A stretch of DNA of 64,000 nt from positions 189,704 through 253,703 of the forward strand of contig NZ_LMTJ01000006.1 in assembly GCF_001510715.1 (NCBI RefSeq), read 5' to 3'. This stretch comes from Bacillus sp. FJAT-29814. GTDB lineage: Bacteria; Bacillota; Bacilli; Bacillales; Cytobacillaceae. The notes below the pieces were generated by a model that did not search any database, was not told the DNA's origin, and saw only the letters and a program-made list of their open reading frames with translations. A program made the translations under genes and the position numbers. The first letter of the stretch is position 1; each line of letters starts with the position of its first letter. This document shows, piece after piece, positions 42,666 to 56,796 of the stretch.

Positions 42666-43373
42666 ATGATGCAAAATCAGCAGGGGCAAATGCACCAAAA
42701 TATGCATACTGGGGCTGTGCCACCGCAAATGAATCATGGCGGGCATGAAATGTTTGATGTGCATGAAGTTTTGTCAAGCTCAATTGAGACCATGAATCAC
42801 TATACGATGTACCAACAGCATGTCAAGGATCCGGAGCTGCGGGATATCTTAAATCGCCAATACCAATTTATGCAGCAAGAATACAATATCACGCTGGAGT
42901 GCTTTAAATCCGGTCAGGACCCATCCATGCCGACTCAAAGCTACAAAATGAATCAGGATAATGATTTCATATATGGCATGAAGCCATCCCAGCCGAAGAA
43001 GCCAATGCAGAATATGATGGAGATTTCCGATGAATTCATTGCCAGCGCAATGCTCGGGGCTTGTAAAGCAGGTGCGTCTCAAAAAACTATGGCCGCCTTG
43101 GAAACGACCAATCCGGTTGTCCGCCGTGTCTTGGCCGATTCCGTGCCAAACTGCATCGAAATGGGTTATGAGCTATCCCTTTACATGAATAAGCACCATT
43201 ATTACCAGGTGCCACAGCTGGCCCAACAAGATGCGATGTCGATGTTGAATGCCTATGCGCCGGCTACAGGCTTGCCGGATGCCACGAATATGAATGCTGG
43301 AATGGGCAACATGAATATGAATGCGGGCATGGGGAATATGAACATGAACAATATGAATAACATGAAACATTAA
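42666..43373 (+). CDS. Spore coat protein, CotF family
   Basis: 235 aa. The N terminus is Gln/Met/His-rich (MMQNQQGQMHQNMHTG). The central domain, residues about 30-185, is a helical CotF-type ferritin-like bundle (FDVHEVLSSSIETMNHYTMYQQHVKDPELRDIL...DEFIASAMLGACKAGASQKTMAALETTNPVVRRVLADSV). The C terminus has NMNAGMGNMNM repeats. Predicted coat assembly component made in the mother cell during sporulation. AAGGAGGAG lies 7-8 bases before the ATG pair. Repeats at the tail may vary in length. Confidence 0.85.
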   Translation: MMQNQQGQMHQNMHTGAVPPQMNHGGHEMFDVHEVLSSSIETMNHYTMYQQHVKDPELRDILNRQYQFMQQEYNITLECFKSGQDPSMPTQSYKMNQDNDFIYGMKPSQPKKPMQNMMEISDEFIASAMLGACKAGASQKTMAALETTNPVVRRVLADSVPNCIEMGYELSLYMNKHHYYQVPQLAQQDAMSMLNAYAPATGLPDATNMNAGMGNMNMNAGMGNMNMNNMNNMKH

Positions 43374-43384
43374 GAGGGAAATTT

Positions 43385-43415
43385 AAAAGCTATCCGACGT
43401 GGATGGCTTTTTTTA
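43385..43415 (+). terminator. Rho-independent terminator of the cotF-like gene
   Basis: AAAGC(T)ATCC pairs with GGAT(G)GCTTT over a 5-nt loop, then TTTTTT. Confidence 0.75.
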
Positions 43416-43481
43416 AAAATAAAAAAGACCAGCCACTAGGACTGATCTTGTATCCACCTATGTATGGTGGAGACGGTGGGA

Positions 43482-43759
43482 CGTGCACTTCCATGCTTTC
43501 GTCATGGCACTGACTATATCTTAGACCTGCATTGTAACAGGCCTTCCGGCGTCTTATGCGAAACGTAAATTTGCCTTATAGGCGAAATTTCGCATCCTAG
43601 TACTACCACATTTGGTGGCAGCCTATAAGTCGATACACGGCTGTTGGATTGCTCCACATACCGCTCGGCATTGCCGTATCGCTTTTACAAGCGACTTAGG
43701 TTTCACCGATAAAGCCGGATTTTCACTTATGTGTTACCACATAAGGCGACTAATTACTA
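43482..43759 (-). other. Group I intron in the tmRNA T-loop (278 nt, no ORF)
   Basis: The 5' exon ends in U (43760) and the intron ends in G (43482), as group I splicing requires. P1 can form between exon CGAU and intron GUCG (43750-43747) with a U-G pair at the splice site. The P7 3' strand AAGATATAGTC (43522-43512, minus strand) is the conserved S element, and GACTTAT upstream (about 43631-43625) supplies its partner. There is no room for a homing endonuclease. Boundaries come from restoring the T-loop. Confidence 0.88.
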
Positions 43760-43978
43760 ATCGAACCCACGTCCAAAGATATCGGCACTTAAGCATCTAC
43801 GAGTGTAGTCGATATATTGGCGATTCGCCGAGCCTTATGCCTATCGACAGGCGTCCGGTCAGCTAGCCTGGTTGTTCTCTTCCTTCGTCCTCAGGCGGTG
43901 GACTCCGGCGTAGCCTACTAAGAGTGAGTCCGCTACCCTACCACATAGGCGATGGAGGGGCGAACAGCTATGCAGTTA

Positions 43979-44014
43979 TTAAGCTGCGAAAGCTAAGTTG
44001 TTGTTAGTTTTGCC
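43979..44014 (-). other. tmRNA proteolysis-tag reading frame
   Basis: Reads GKTNNNLAFAA then TAA TAA. With the alanine carried by tmRNA the tag is AGKTNNNLAFAA. It ends in the AA needed for ClpXP recognition and is shorter than the 15-residue B. subtilis tag. Confidence 0.88.
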
Positions 44015-44195
44015 AGTTATGGCTTTGACGTTTTAACGAGGCCGATCCCCTCGACTCGCAACCTAAGCTCGAACTACCCCTGTCGAATCCGTAGCGTCCC
44101 CATTATAAAAATGTGCTGTTATTTACAGCAACGACGTTAGGATACTGGCAAGTTTGTTTGAGCCAAAGATTGTGTCGCATTTTAGCGACAAACTT

Positions 44196-44223
44196 ATTAT
44201 AACATACTGAGCGCATTTTTCAA
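44196..44223 (-). promoter_or_regulatory. Promoter of ssrA
   Basis: Minus strand TTGAAA (44218-44223), 16 bp, TATAAT (44196-44201). Transcription would begin about 85 nt before the mature 5' end, leaving a leader for RNase P to remove; the leader holds two small hairpins (GTCGC-TAAAAT-GCGAC and TGCTGT-AAAT-AACAGCA). Confidence 0.65.
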
Positions 44224-44274
44224 TTGTAATTATTTGTAAGGCGTGCGAGCTGGAGCTTTTTTGGCGGCTCCAAC

Positions 44275-44742
44275 CTATAGCTTTTGTCGCTCGCGGAAGG
44301 CACGTTCGATATCACGCTTCGCTTCTTTTTCTTTCAAGGTATGGCGCTTGTCATAATTCTTTTTACCTTTCGCCAAGCCGATTAACACCTTGCAAAAACC
44401 ATTTTTCAAATAAAGCTTTAACGGAATGAGCGCGTACCCTGCCTCTTTCACTTCACCATATAGTTTATTAATTTCTTTTTTATGAAGCAAAAGCTTGCGT
44501 GTTCTTAGCGGATCGTGGTTGTAGCGGTTTCCTTGTTCGTATGGGCTAATGTGCATCCCGAACAGAACAGCTTCGCCATCTTGGATTCTGACATATGAAT
44601 CCTTCAGGTTGACCTTGCCAGCACGGATTGATTTGATTTCTGTTCCTTGGAGGACGATTCCGGCCTCGTACGTTTCCTCAATAAAATAATCATGGGTTGC
44701 CTTTTTGTTTTGGGCGACAACTTTCCCTTCACCTTTTGGCAT
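44275..44742 (-). CDS. smpB: SsrA-binding protein
   Basis: Binds tmRNA and delivers it to stalled ribosomes. 155 aa, the family length: [71 protein letters not shown] and the basic C-terminal tail [29 protein letters not shown] that inserts into the mRNA path. ATG 44742 follows GAGGTG; the GTG at 44751 overlaps it. Upstream of ssrA on the same strand, downstream of rnr. Confidence 0.97.
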   Translation of the reverse strand: MPKGEGKVVAQNKKATHDYFIEETYEAGIVLQGTEIKSIRAGKVNLKDSYVRIQDGEAVLFGMHISPYEQGNRYNHDPLRTRKLLLHKKEINKLYGEVKEAGYALIPLKLYLKNGFCKVLIGLAKGKKNYDKRHTLKEKEAKRDIERAFRERQKL

Positions 44743-44829
44743 ATTTTTCACCTCGTTTACCAGTTAATTTTAACAGAATGGGTATGGGGTGTACAATTAG
44801 GAAAGTAGAATATGTGTCTTTAAAGGTCT

Positions 44830-45130
44830 ATTAGACAGTTTCACTATAACAAGGATAATTTTGTCTTTTGGAAGCCTCCTATTAGACACTTTCACACCTA
44901 CCAAGGCCTATTTTGTCTTTTAGAAGCCTTCTATTAGACACTTTCACATTCATCAAGCACATTTTGTCTTTTAGAAGCCTCCTATTAGACACTTTCACAT
45001 TCATCAAGCACATTTTGTCTTTTAGAAGCCTCCTATTAGACACTTTCACACTCATCAAGCACATTTTGTCTTTTAGAAGCCTACTATTAGACACTTTCGC
45101 ACTGTTCAAGCCCATTTTGTCTTTTACAAA
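44830..45130. repeat. 51-52-bp repeat array, 6 units
   Basis: Units start at 44830, 44881, 44933, 44984, 45035 and 45086 (steps 51, 52, 51, 51, 51). Each opens ATTAGACACTTTCAC and carries ATTTTGTCTTTTAGAAGCC about 30 bp later; AGACA and TGTCT form the arms. Units 3 and 4 are nearly identical and the outer units are degraded. It occupies the gap between smpB and the rnr stop. Confidence 0.85.
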
Positions 45131-45173
45131 CAACAAGGGAAGGCCTGACAACCAGGCCCTCCTCTAAAAAACC

Positions 45174-47558
45174 CTATTTGTTTCTCCGTTTCCGGCTTTT
45201 TGACTTTGGAACATTATCGTAAAATTTGCGTTTCTTTTTCGACTTGCCAGCGCCGCCTTGGCCGCCACCGCTGCCGCCAGACTCTGACTTGCGGCCGCCT
45301 TGACCGCCAGCACCAGCACCACCGCCGCGGGCACCTTCTTTGCCCCGACGCGGCTTGTTCGTGTCGCTGCTTGTCCTAAATATCTTCGGTCGATCTGGAA
45401 CCTCCCGGCGCCGGGTGCCCTTCATGCCGACGATTTCAAAATCAATTGAGCGCTCGTCTTTGTTAACTTTGACGACACGAACCGTAATTTCATCGCCAAT
45501 TCGAAATACATTGCCGGTGCGTTCGCCAATCATTGCATAATGTCTGTCGTCGAAACGGTAATAATCATCGGTCATGTAGCTGACATGAACAAGGCCTTCA
45601 ATCGTATTCGGCAGCTCGACAAACATCCCGAAATTGGTAACGGAGCTGATAATGCCGTCATACTCCTCGCCAATCTTGTCCTCCATATATTCCGCTTTTT
45701 TCAGTTCATCGGTTTCGCGCTCGGCATCAACCGCCCGGCGCTCCATTTTTGAAGCATGTTGGGCAATCTCCGGCAACTGTGCATCCCATTTGGCCCGTGT
45801 CGCCTCATCTAGCTTGCCCTCAACGATATAGGTACGAATCAAGCGGTGTACAATCGTATCGGGATAGCGGCGAATCGGTGATGTGAAATGCGTGTAAAAC
45901 TGCGTCGATAACCCGAAGTGGCCGAGGCTTTCCGGGTAGTACTTCGCCTGCTGCATCGAGCGGAGCATGACCGTGGAAACAACCATCTCCTCCGGCTTCC
46001 CCTGAACCTCTTCAATGATCGCCTGCAGCGCACGGGGGTGGACATCGTTAGCCGTCCCGCGCACTAGGTAGCCAAAGTTCGTAATAAACTCGAAAAACTT
46101 CCGCAGCTTGTCTTCTTTCGGATCCTCATGAATCCGGTAAATAAACGGAACATCCAACCAGTGGAAATGTTCGGCTACTGTTTCGTTAGCCGCCAGCATG
46201 AACTCTTCAATCAGCCGCTCGGCTACCGAACGATCGCGCAACACAACATCGGTCGGGTGCCCTTCTTCGTCAACCAATACCTTTGATTCTTTGAAATCAA
46301 AGTCGATAGCACCGCGTGTCATCCGCTTTTTCCGAAGAATCGCGGCCAGTTCCTCCATCGCCTCGAACATTGGAACCAGCGGCTCATAACGGGCCCTGAC
46401 AGCCTCGTCTTTTTCAACAAGAATCAGATTAACATCGTGGTACGTCATTCGTTCCGTTGTTTTGATGACACTTTGAAAAATTTCATGCGAAACGACATGG
46501 CCTTCCGAATCGATTTCCATCTCACACGACAAGGTCAATCGGTCGACCTTCGGGTTCAATGAACAGATGCCGTTCGACAATCGGTGGGGGATCATTGGAA
46601 TCACCCGGTCCACTAAATAGACACTCGTAGCCCGGTCCGCTGCTTCCACGTCGATTGGCGTGCCTTCTTTTACATAATAGCTGACGTCGGCGATATGGAC
46701 ACCAAGCTTATAATTGCCGTTTTCCAAGCGAGTTACGGTTACGGCATCATCAAGGTCTTTGGCGTCGGCTCCGTCAATCGTAACGATCGTTTCACCACGA
46801 AGGTCGCGGCGGTTGGTCAGCTCGCTTTCATCAATGGTGTCAGGCACCTCATTTGCCTGTTGCAGCACCTCTTCCGGGAACTCCATCGGCAACCCGTGCT
46901 TATGTATGACAGAAAGGATATCGACACCCGGGTCATTTTTATGCCCGAGAATCGTGACGACTTCGCCCTCGGCACTTTTGCGGCCCTCTGGATAGGAGGT
47001 TAACTTAACGACAACTTTATGTCCCTCAACTGCTCCCTTGGCTGCGGCCTTTGGAATAAAGATGTCGCTGGTAAATTTTTTATCATCGGGAAGGACAAAG
47101 CCAAAGCTCTTGCTTTCGACATAAGTTCCGACAATTTGCTGGATGCCCCGTTCGAGTATCCTGACAATGCTGCCTTCACGGCGCTGTCCAGAAGTTTCAG
47201 ACGAGATTCGCACTAAAACAGTATCACCATGCATCGCTGTGTTTGTTTCGGTTGGCGGGATAAAAATATCATCCATACCAGGCTCATCCGGGATGACAAA
47301 CGCAAATCCCTTGGCATGGCCAGTCAGTTTGCCGCGAATCAAGTTCATTTTTTGCGGCAGACCGTAGCGGTTGGCACGGGTTCGGACAACCAGCCCTTTT
47401 TCTTCCATCTGCACGAGCGCTTTGACAAACTCTTTAAAATCGGCAGAATCCTGGATCCCAAACGCCTCTTCAAGTTCCTGAACCGTCAGTGGTTTATAAG
47501 CCTCGTCTTTCATATATTGTAAAAGCTTATCAATATGCTTTTGAATGTTTTCTTCCAT
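45174..47558 (-). CDS. rnr: Ribonuclease R
   Basis: Processive 3'-5' exoribonuclease that degrades structured RNA and works with tmRNA-SmpB in decay of non-stop mRNA. 794 aa: N-terminal winged helix (1-75), two cold-shock domains (about 80-230), RNB domain with [16 protein letters not shown] (active-site Asp residues) and [17 protein letters not shown]1 domain ([27 protein letters not shown]). From about 735 a low-complexity Gly-rich then Lys/Arg-rich tail ([20 protein letters not shown]), which is longer and more Gly-rich than in B. subtilis. Operon context secG-esterase-rnr-smpB is the classic Bacillus one. Confidence 0.97.
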   Translation of the reverse strand: MEENIQKHIDKLLQYMKDEAYKPLTVQELEEAFGIQDSADFKEFVKALVQMEEKGLVVRTRANRYGLPQKMNLIRGKLTGHAKGFAFVIPDEPGMDDIFIPPTETNTAMHGDTVLVRISSETSGQRREGSIVRILERGIQQIVGTYVESKSFGFVLPDDKKFTSDIFIPKAAAKGAVEGHKVVVKLTSYPEGRKSAEGEVVTILGHKNDPGVDILSVIHKHGLPMEFPEEVLQQANEVPDTIDESELTNRRDLRGETIVTIDGADAKDLDDAVTVTRLENGNYKLGVHIADVSYYVKEGTPIDVEAADRATSVYLVDRVIPMIPHRLSNGICSLNPKVDRLTLSCEMEIDSEGHVVSHEIFQSVIKTTERMTYHDVNLILVEKDEAVRARYEPLVPMFEAMEELAAILRKKRMTRGAIDFDFKESKVLVDEEGHPTDVVLRDRSVAERLIEEFMLAANETVAEHFHWLDVPFIYRIHEDPKEDKLRKFFEFITNFGYLVRGTANDVHPRALQAIIEEVQGKPEEMVVSTVMLRSMQQAKYYPESLGHFGLSTQFYTHFTSPIRRYPDTIVHRLIRTYIVEGKLDEATRAKWDAQLPEIAQHASKMERRAVDAERETDELKKAEYMEDKIGEEYDGIISSVTNFGMFVELPNTIEGLVHVSYMTDDYYRFDDRHYAMIGERTGNVFRIGDEITVRVVKVNKDERSIDFEIVGMKGTRRREVPDRPKIFRTSSDTNKPRRGKEGARGGGAGAGGQGGRKSESGGSGGGQGGAGKSKKKRKFYDNVPKSKSRKRRNK

Positions 47559-47611
47559 TTATATATCCCTCCTCTTGGTCCTTCCACCGGTTTCATGGAA
47601 GGACTCTGTGT

Positions 47612-48358
47612 TTAAACGCGCCAGTCTAAGCTTTCAAGAAAAGCATAGACGTCCTCATGGAGCTGCTCCTTTTCTTTGTCCAGCGTAATGACATGGCCTG
47701 ACTCTTCATACCATTTAATTTGCTTTTTTGGCGATTCAATATTCTCATAGATGATATTGGCGCTCTCCGTGTTGATCATGTTGTCGTGCCGGGCCTGGAC
47801 GACAAAGGTCGGCGCATAAATCAGATCGACATGATCCCGGACGTCAGCGATTAACGCCTGGAGTGCTTTTAGCGTATTCATCGTTGTTTTTTTAAACTCT
47901 TCCATTTCTGATTCTACTTGCTCGTCACTTTTCCCTTCCCGCTTTTTGAATTCACGGGCATACTCGAGAACTCCCTCGTACATCACTTCTTCGCTTTTAA
48001 TATGCATCGGGGCGCACATCGGCACAATGCCCTTTATAGGTACATTGTATCCCAATTTCAGGGAAAATACGCCGCCAAGTGAAAGTCCAGCAACGGCAAT
48101 TTCCTCATGGCCGCGTTTTTTCAAAAATTCATAGCCGTTCATCACATCCTGCCACCAATCTTCAGGGCCGGTATGGACCAGTTCTTCCGGGGGCACGCCA
48201 TGGCCCTTATAATGCGGCGCATGGCACGTATAGCCCTTCTTCTCTAAAAATCGTCCCAGCATCCGGACATCGGAAGAATTCCCAGTGAAGCCATGAAGCA
48301 GCAGAACCGCCCGTGGGCCCCCTTCGAACGTAAATGGTTTTGGCAATGCAATTTTCAT
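47612..48358 (-). CDS. est: Carboxylesterase, YvaK/Est30-like alpha/beta hydrolase
   Basis: 248 aa serine esterase. Oxyanion region [15 protein letters not shown], nucleophile elbow AGLSLGGVF, catalytic Asp in QARHDNMI and catalytic His in [11 protein letters not shown]. Near-identical layout to B. subtilis YvaK and Geobacillus Est30. The frame is open to 48514, but residues before ATG 48358 are translated 21-bp repeats, and GAAGGAG lies before the ATG. Natural substrate unknown. Confidence 0.93.
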   Translation of the reverse strand: MKIALPKPFTFEGGPRAVLLLHGFTGNSSDVRMLGRFLEKKGYTCHAPHYKGHGVPPEELVHTGPEDWWQDVMNGYEFLKKRGHEEIAVAGLSLGGVFSLKLGYNVPIKGIVPMCAPMHIKSEEVMYEGVLEYAREFKKREGKSDEQVESEMEEFKKTTMNTLKALQALIADVRDHVDLIYAPTFVVQARHDNMINTESANIIYENIESPKKQIKWYEESGHVITLDKEKEQLHEDVYAFLESLDWRV

Positions 48359-48456
48359 ACAAAAATCTCCTTCTAGTACCAGTTTGTCACTATTATTTAG
48401 TTTAAGCAAACAGGGTATGAACATTCCATTAAAAAGACTCGCGGGCATGGTTGGTT

Positions 48457-48520
48457 GCAAATAAAAGTCGAAATATCGCAAATAAAAGTAGGAAATTCGT
48501 AAATAGAAACTCAAAATGCC
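48457..48520. repeat. Phased 21-bp repeat array, 3 units
   Basis: Units start at 48457 (GCAAATAAAAGTCGAAATATC), 48478 and 48499 (GTAAATAGAAACTC), exactly 21 bp apart, between the esterase start and the secG terminator. The same period as the 33.1-kb array with a different sequence. Confidence 0.7.
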
Positions 48521-48540
48521 AAAAAAAAATTTTCCGATGC

Positions 48541-48576
48541 AAAAAACCCGGCTTTTGCGGCCGGGTTTTTATTTTT
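48541..48576 (-). terminator. Rho-independent terminator of secG
   Basis: AACCCGGC/GCCGGGTT stem with a 7-nt loop (48545-48568) and T run on the minus strand. Confidence 0.85.
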
Positions 48577-48580
48577 AATA

Positions 48581-48814
48581 TTAAATTTTAAAGTAAGTAA
48601 CTGCAAGGGTAAGTAGGAAGAATAGTACTGATAATACCACGGTGATGCGGTGCAGAATCAAATCAATTCCTCTTGCTTTTTGCTTGCCGAATAGGGTTTC
48701 TGCCCCACCGGAAATGGCACCGGATAGACCAGCGCTTTTACCTGATTGAAGTAAGACAACAACAATAAGTCCGATACTTACGATGACTAATAGTGTAACT
48801 AAAAATGCATGCAT
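48581..48814 (-). CDS. secG: Preprotein translocase subunit SecG
   Basis: 77 aa with two transmembrane helices (residues 2-22 and 53-75) around the conserved loop [27 protein letters not shown]. It assists SecYE in protein export. ATG 48814 follows AGGAGGTGG; the ORF upstream of it to 48844 has no ribosome site. Head of the secG-est-rnr-smpB-ssrA group, although a terminator and a repeat array separate it from est. Confidence 0.95.
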   Translation of the reverse strand: MHAFLVTLLVIVSIGLIVVVLLQSGKSAGLSGAISGGAETLFGKQKARGIDLILHRITVVLSVLFFLLTLAVTYFKI

Positions 48815-48925
48815 GAATGGCCACCTCCTGAAAACGTACTGCACAGTATTTTAAATTTACCATATTCTTTGCCTTTTCACAACAAAAGTTCTGTGACAGC
48901 TTTTGGGAATATGGCTGTAGACTGT

Positions 48926-49474
48926 CTATTTTTCAAGCTTAATATTAAAATTTTGTTCGATGAATTCCTTTTCTTCATTAATTGACGCGAGTCCCGTGGC
49001 TTTGCCAATCGTGCCGCCCTGAAGATTCCAGATCGCGTTATGGTCATCGTCAGCATGGGAAAAATCCCCGTCAGCCCAGCGGTTCAAAATGTTGATGTAA
49101 AGCTGGGAATTTTTATATTTGGACTTATTTTGTGTGACTACGCTTAATAACCTGTCCACACGCTGAGGGGTTAAGGGTATCGCGCCCCACTTCTTTTTGG
49201 CGGTTACTTTCTGGTGGGACATTTTATGAAGCGCCGCCATGACCTCCGTCTCTTGCATATCAGCTGGGAACTCTTCCTCCGCCTGTTCGCTGGTTGCGTC
49301 CTGCACTTGAAGGACCGGTTCGCCTTCTTTCGTTTTTTCTTCCTTCACTACAACAGAAGTCTTTTGAAATGGCAAAGACTCAGTGGAGTAAAAATAATAA
49401 AATCCAATCGCCAGCACCGCAAAAAGGATGATCAACATTTGGGTTTTTGATAAACGTTTCAAATATTTCCTCAT
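48926..49474 (-). CDS. DUF6241 domain protein, membrane-anchored
   Basis: 182 aa. Transmembrane anchor at residues 13-29 (LIILFAVLAIGFYYFY), acidic linker (about 40-75), then a helical domain with MSHQKVTAKKKWGAIPLTPQRVDRLL, NILNRWADGDFSHADDDHNAIWNLQGGTIGKATGL, which I associate with DUF6241 of Bacillaceae. No catalytic residues are evident. It stands between secG and eno without overlap. Function unknown. Confidence 0.7.
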   Translation of the reverse strand: MRKYLKRLSKTQMLIILFAVLAIGFYYFYSTESLPFQKTSVVVKEEKTKEGEPVLQVQDATSEQAEEEFPADMQETEVMAALHKMSHQKVTAKKKWGAIPLTPQRVDRLLSVVTQNKSKYKNSQLYINILNRWADGDFSHADDDHNAIWNLQGGTIGKATGLASINEEKEFIEQNFNIKLEK

Positions 49475-49561
49475 TCCTCTTCTCCAGTCATTCTTTGTTT
49501 GTCATAGGTTGTTACTTATACTTAATTAAACAAAGACGGGCTGATTCCCTGCTTTTAATGG

Positions 49562-49598
49562 AAAAAATAAAACCCCCTGCTCGCAGGAGGTTTATTTT
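49562..49598 (-). terminator. Rho-independent terminator of the glycolytic operon after eno
   Basis: AAACCTCCTGC/GCAGGGGGTTT stem (one wobble) with a 2-nt central loop, followed by TATTTTTT on the minus strand. Confidence 0.85.
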
Positions 49599-49605
49599 TC
49601 AAACA

Positions 49606-53236
<3,631 letters not shown>

Positions 53237-53249
53237 CTAAAAAGCGGAT

Positions 53250-53330
53250 TTGTAGATATCTGCTTAGAATTGTAGATATATTTGAAAAATTGTAGATATC
53301 CTTCAAAAAATTGTAGATATAATTATTTAT
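53250..53330. repeat. 20-21-bp tandem repeat (TTGTAGATAT), 4 units, abutting pgk stop
   Basis: Units start at 53250, 53270, 53290 and 53311. Each is TTGTAGATAT followed by a variable 10-11-nt segment. The last unit reaches the pgk stop codon (53323-53325), and the first is about 30 bp upstream of the tpiA ATG, inside the glycolytic operon transcript. Confidence 0.75.
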
Positions 53331-54507
53331 CGTTCAACGCCACAACGCCAGGAAGTGCTTTTCCTTCGATAAACTCCAGTGAAGCGCCGCCGCCTGTGGA
53401 AATGTGGCTCATTTTATCCGCCAAGCCGAATTTTTCAGCAGCTGCTGCGGAGTCGCCGCCGCCAATGACGGAATACGTGTCGCCAGCATCAGCCAAAGCT
53501 TCAGCAACAGCCTTTGTACCTCCAGCAAACTTATCGATTTCGAACACGCCCATTGGTCCGTTCCAAATCACAAGCTTTGATTTTTGAATCACGTCACGGT
53601 AGATTTCTGCTGTTTTTGGTCCGATATCAAGTGCTTCCCAATCAGCCGGGATTTCTTCGATTGCTACCACTTTTGTGTTGGCATCTGCTGAAAAATCATC
53701 CGCAACGACCGCATCAACCGGCATATAGAAATTAACGCCCTTGGTTTTTGCTTTTTCCATAAATGACTTGGCTAGATCAATCTTGTCCGCTTCAAGCAGC
53801 GATTTGCCGATTTCATGGCCCTGGGCCTTCACAAATGTATAAGCAAGACCGCCACCAATGATTAGGTTGTCAACTAACTCTAAAAGATTTTCAATTACGC
53901 CAATCTTGTCCTTAACCTTTGCCCCGCCAATAATCGCTGTGAACGGGCGCTCCGGATTCGATAATGCCTTACCAAGAACATCAAGCTCTTTTTGCATTAA
54001 GAAACCAGAAACTGCTGGAAGATGGTGCGCGATTCCTTCAGTAGAAGCGTGCGCGCGGTGGGCAGCGCCAAATGCATCATTGACATATACATCTGCAAGC
54101 TCGGCAAATGATTTAGCCAACTCATCATCATTCTTTTCTTCTCCAGGATAGAAACGGACGTTTTCTAGTAACAGTACATCGCCTTCGCTCATCTCACCAA
54201 TTAGCGCTTTAACGGAATCTCCGTAAGCTTCATCCGCTTTTTTTACGTCTTTTCCAAGCAACTCGGATAAGCGGGCTGCAACCGGAGTCAAGCGCATTTC
54301 CTCTACCACTTTGCCTTTTGGACGGCCGAGGTGGCTTGCCAGAATTACCTTTGCTCCTTGCTCGATTAAATATTGAATCGTTGGCAGCGCCGCACGAATC
54401 CGTGTTTCGTCGGTGATTTTTCCGTCCTGCATCGGTACGTTGAAATCAACCCGGCAAAATACGCGTTTACCCTTCACATCGATATCTCTGACTGACTTTT
54501 TGTTCAT
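53323..54507 (-). CDS. pgk: Phosphoglycerate kinase
   Basis: Transfers phosphate from 1,3-bisphosphoglycerate to ADP. 394 aa. N domain with [19 protein letters not shown] and HLGRPKG; C domain with [20 protein letters not shown] and [15 protein letters not shown], plus [20 protein letters not shown] precedes the ATG. Second structural gene after gap. Confidence 0.98.
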   Translation of the reverse strand: MNKKSVRDIDVKGKRVFCRVDFNVPMQDGKITDETRIRAALPTIQYLIEQGAKVILASHLGRPKGKVVEEMRLTPVAARLSELLGKDVKKADEAYGDSVKALIGEMSEGDVLLLENVRFYPGEEKNDDELAKSFAELADVYVNDAFGAAHRAHASTEGIAHHLPAVSGFLMQKELDVLGKALSNPERPFTAIIGGAKVKDKIGVIENLLELVDNLIIGGGLAYTFVKAQGHEIGKSLLEADKIDLAKSFMEKAKTKGVNFYMPVDAVVADDFSADANTKVVAIEEIPADWEALDIGPKTAEIYRDVIQKSKLVIWNGPMGVFEIDKFAGGTKAVAEALADAGDTYSVIGGGDSAAAAEKFGLADKMSHISTGGGASLEFIEGKALPGVVALNDK

Positions 54508-54557
54508 CGAAAAAGGACCTCCTATGTAGTGGCTTTTTTAAAAATCCTGAAACGCAG

Positions 54558-54594
54558 TAAAAAAGGAGAGGGGCAACCTCACCCACTCCCCTTT
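54558..54594 (-). terminator. Partial terminator or processing hairpin between gap and pgk
   Basis: AAAGGGGAG and CTCTCCTTT (one wobble) flank a 15-nt loop, then TTTT on the minus strand. In B. subtilis cggR-gapA mRNA is far more abundant than the distal part; this hairpin could serve that. Confidence 0.6.
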
Positions 54595-54651
54595 GGAATA
54601 CCATTACTCATTATATATAGTTTGTGGAATAAATTCCAACCTTATCCAATA

Positions 54652-55689
<1,038 letters not shown>

Positions 55690-55743
55690 TTATTTTTTAA
55701 AAAGGAAAAATCCTTTTCAATACACTGGTGCTTAAAAATGATG

Positions 55744-56766
55744 TCAGCCCTTCAACAACTTTGTCGCAGCCCCCTCATCGGTGATGAGAATCGTTGATGC
55801 TGGCGCTTTTTTCATATAGGCTTTGATTGCCTTGGCCTTGGATGCTCCGCCTGCAACGGCAAGCACATTAGGGATTTCAGCAAGGTCCTCTAGCTGAAGA
55901 CCGATTGTCAACACTTTATGGACAATCTCGCCATTTTCGTCAAAATAGTAGCCGAATGCCTCCCCGACTGCTTTACCCACCTCAAGCTTTCTCAAAACAT
56001 CCTGGCTCGTGTTTCGCCGCTCGGCCATTGTTATAGCATCTCCAATTCCGTGCAAAACCATGTTGGCTGAACGGATTAATTGCAGAATTTCATCAATTGC
56101 CGGCTCTTTAATCAAGGAATTGTAAATTTCGGTGCTAACTTGATCAGGAACATAAAACACGCGATGCTTGGAATGTGTTTTTTCCGCCATATTCGCGCAA
56201 ATGGTGTTAGCTTGGTTATGTACATCCTCGCCTATCCCACCGCGGGCTGGAACAAACAGCAATTCCCTTTTGTCTTGCATGGGAGTCAGTCGTTCTGCGA
56301 CAGCAGCCATTGTTGAGCCGCCAGTGACAGCGATGATATTTTCCCCTTTGAATAGTCTTTTCATGCAGGACGCGCTGGCTTTACCAAGCTCAGCTTTTAC
56401 CATCGGGGACTCATCACTATTCCCGGGAACGATGATGACCTTTTTAATGCCAAGCCTGTGCTTAAGCTCAAGCTCCATGACATCGATTCCCTTCCACTCT
56501 CGCATGAACCCTTCTAAATCCTCAAGCAAATTTTTTCCATCAGCTGTTAAACTCATGCCAATGTTGTTGCTGTAAATAAGATTTTGCTCTTTGAGGAATT
56601 CTACTTCACTACGGAGAATTCTTTCGGTCAGGCCGAGACTTGTCGCCAAACTCCTTCTGCCTACCGGCTGCATAAATCCTATGTACCTGAGAATCGTGTA
56701 TCGTTTTTGCAGGACTTGAAAAAAATCGGGTAATAATCTTTTTGAAATTTCGATGAATGACTGCAT
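55744..56766 (-). CDS. cggR: Central glycolytic genes regulator
   Basis: SorC-family repressor of the gap operon, released by fructose 1,6-bisphosphate. 340 aa. N-terminal winged helix (ILRYIGFMQPVGRRSLATSLGLTERILRSEVEFLKEQNLI) and a sugar-phosphate-binding SIS-like domain (AVTGGSTMAAVAERLTP, FVPARGGIGEDVHNQANTI, AGGASKAKAIKAYM). First gene of its own target operon. Confidence 0.97.
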   Translation of the reverse strand: MQSFIEISKRLLPDFFQVLQKRYTILRYIGFMQPVGRRSLATSLGLTERILRSEVEFLKEQNLIYSNNIGMSLTADGKNLLEDLEGFMREWKGIDVMELELKHRLGIKKVIIVPGNSDESPMVKAELGKASASCMKRLFKGENIIAVTGGSTMAAVAERLTPMQDKRELLFVPARGGIGEDVHNQANTICANMAEKTHSKHRVFYVPDQVSTEIYNSLIKEPAIDEILQLIRSANMVLHGIGDAITMAERRNTSQDVLRKLEVGKAVGEAFGYYFDENGEIVHKVLTIGLQLEDLAEIPNVLAVAGGASKAKAIKAYMKKAPASTILITDEGAATKLLKG

Positions 56767-56796
56767 GATCTCATTCTCCTTATATTATATGTCGTT

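Larger units (their letters stand above)
43465..44101 (-). ncRNA. ssrA: tmRNA (SsrA), interrupted by a group I intron
   Basis: Transfer-messenger RNA that rescues stalled ribosomes. The minus strand starts GGGGACGCTACGGATTCGAC (44101 down) and ends CGTCTCCACCA (43465), as in B. subtilis. The acceptor stem GGGGACG/CGTCTCC includes the G3-U70 wobble needed for alanylation, and CCA is encoded. The tag frame, pseudoknot-rich body and D-analogue are present. The T-arm is split: GTGGGTTCGAT at 43770-43760, then 278 nt, then TCCCACC at 43481. Removing the insert gives GTGGG-TTCGATT-CCCAC, a normal 7-nt T-loop. Exons total 359 nt, the usual size. smpB is the next gene upstream. Confidence 0.95.

Noticed and set aside
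43612..43866. 84-codon ORF inside the tmRNA locus
   Set aside because: It lies on the strand opposite ssrA and crosses the intron/exon boundary, with no ribosome site.
44830..45130. CRISPR array
   Set aside because: The conserved part is about as long as the whole unit, the variable part is only about 13-20 bp and itself related between units, and no cas gene is in the window. The same holds for the other arrays.
44882..45167. Two long overlapping ORFs on opposite strands (89 and 84 codons) between smpB and rnr
   Set aside because: Both are translations of the 51/52-bp repeat array, have repetitive products, and lack ribosome sites.
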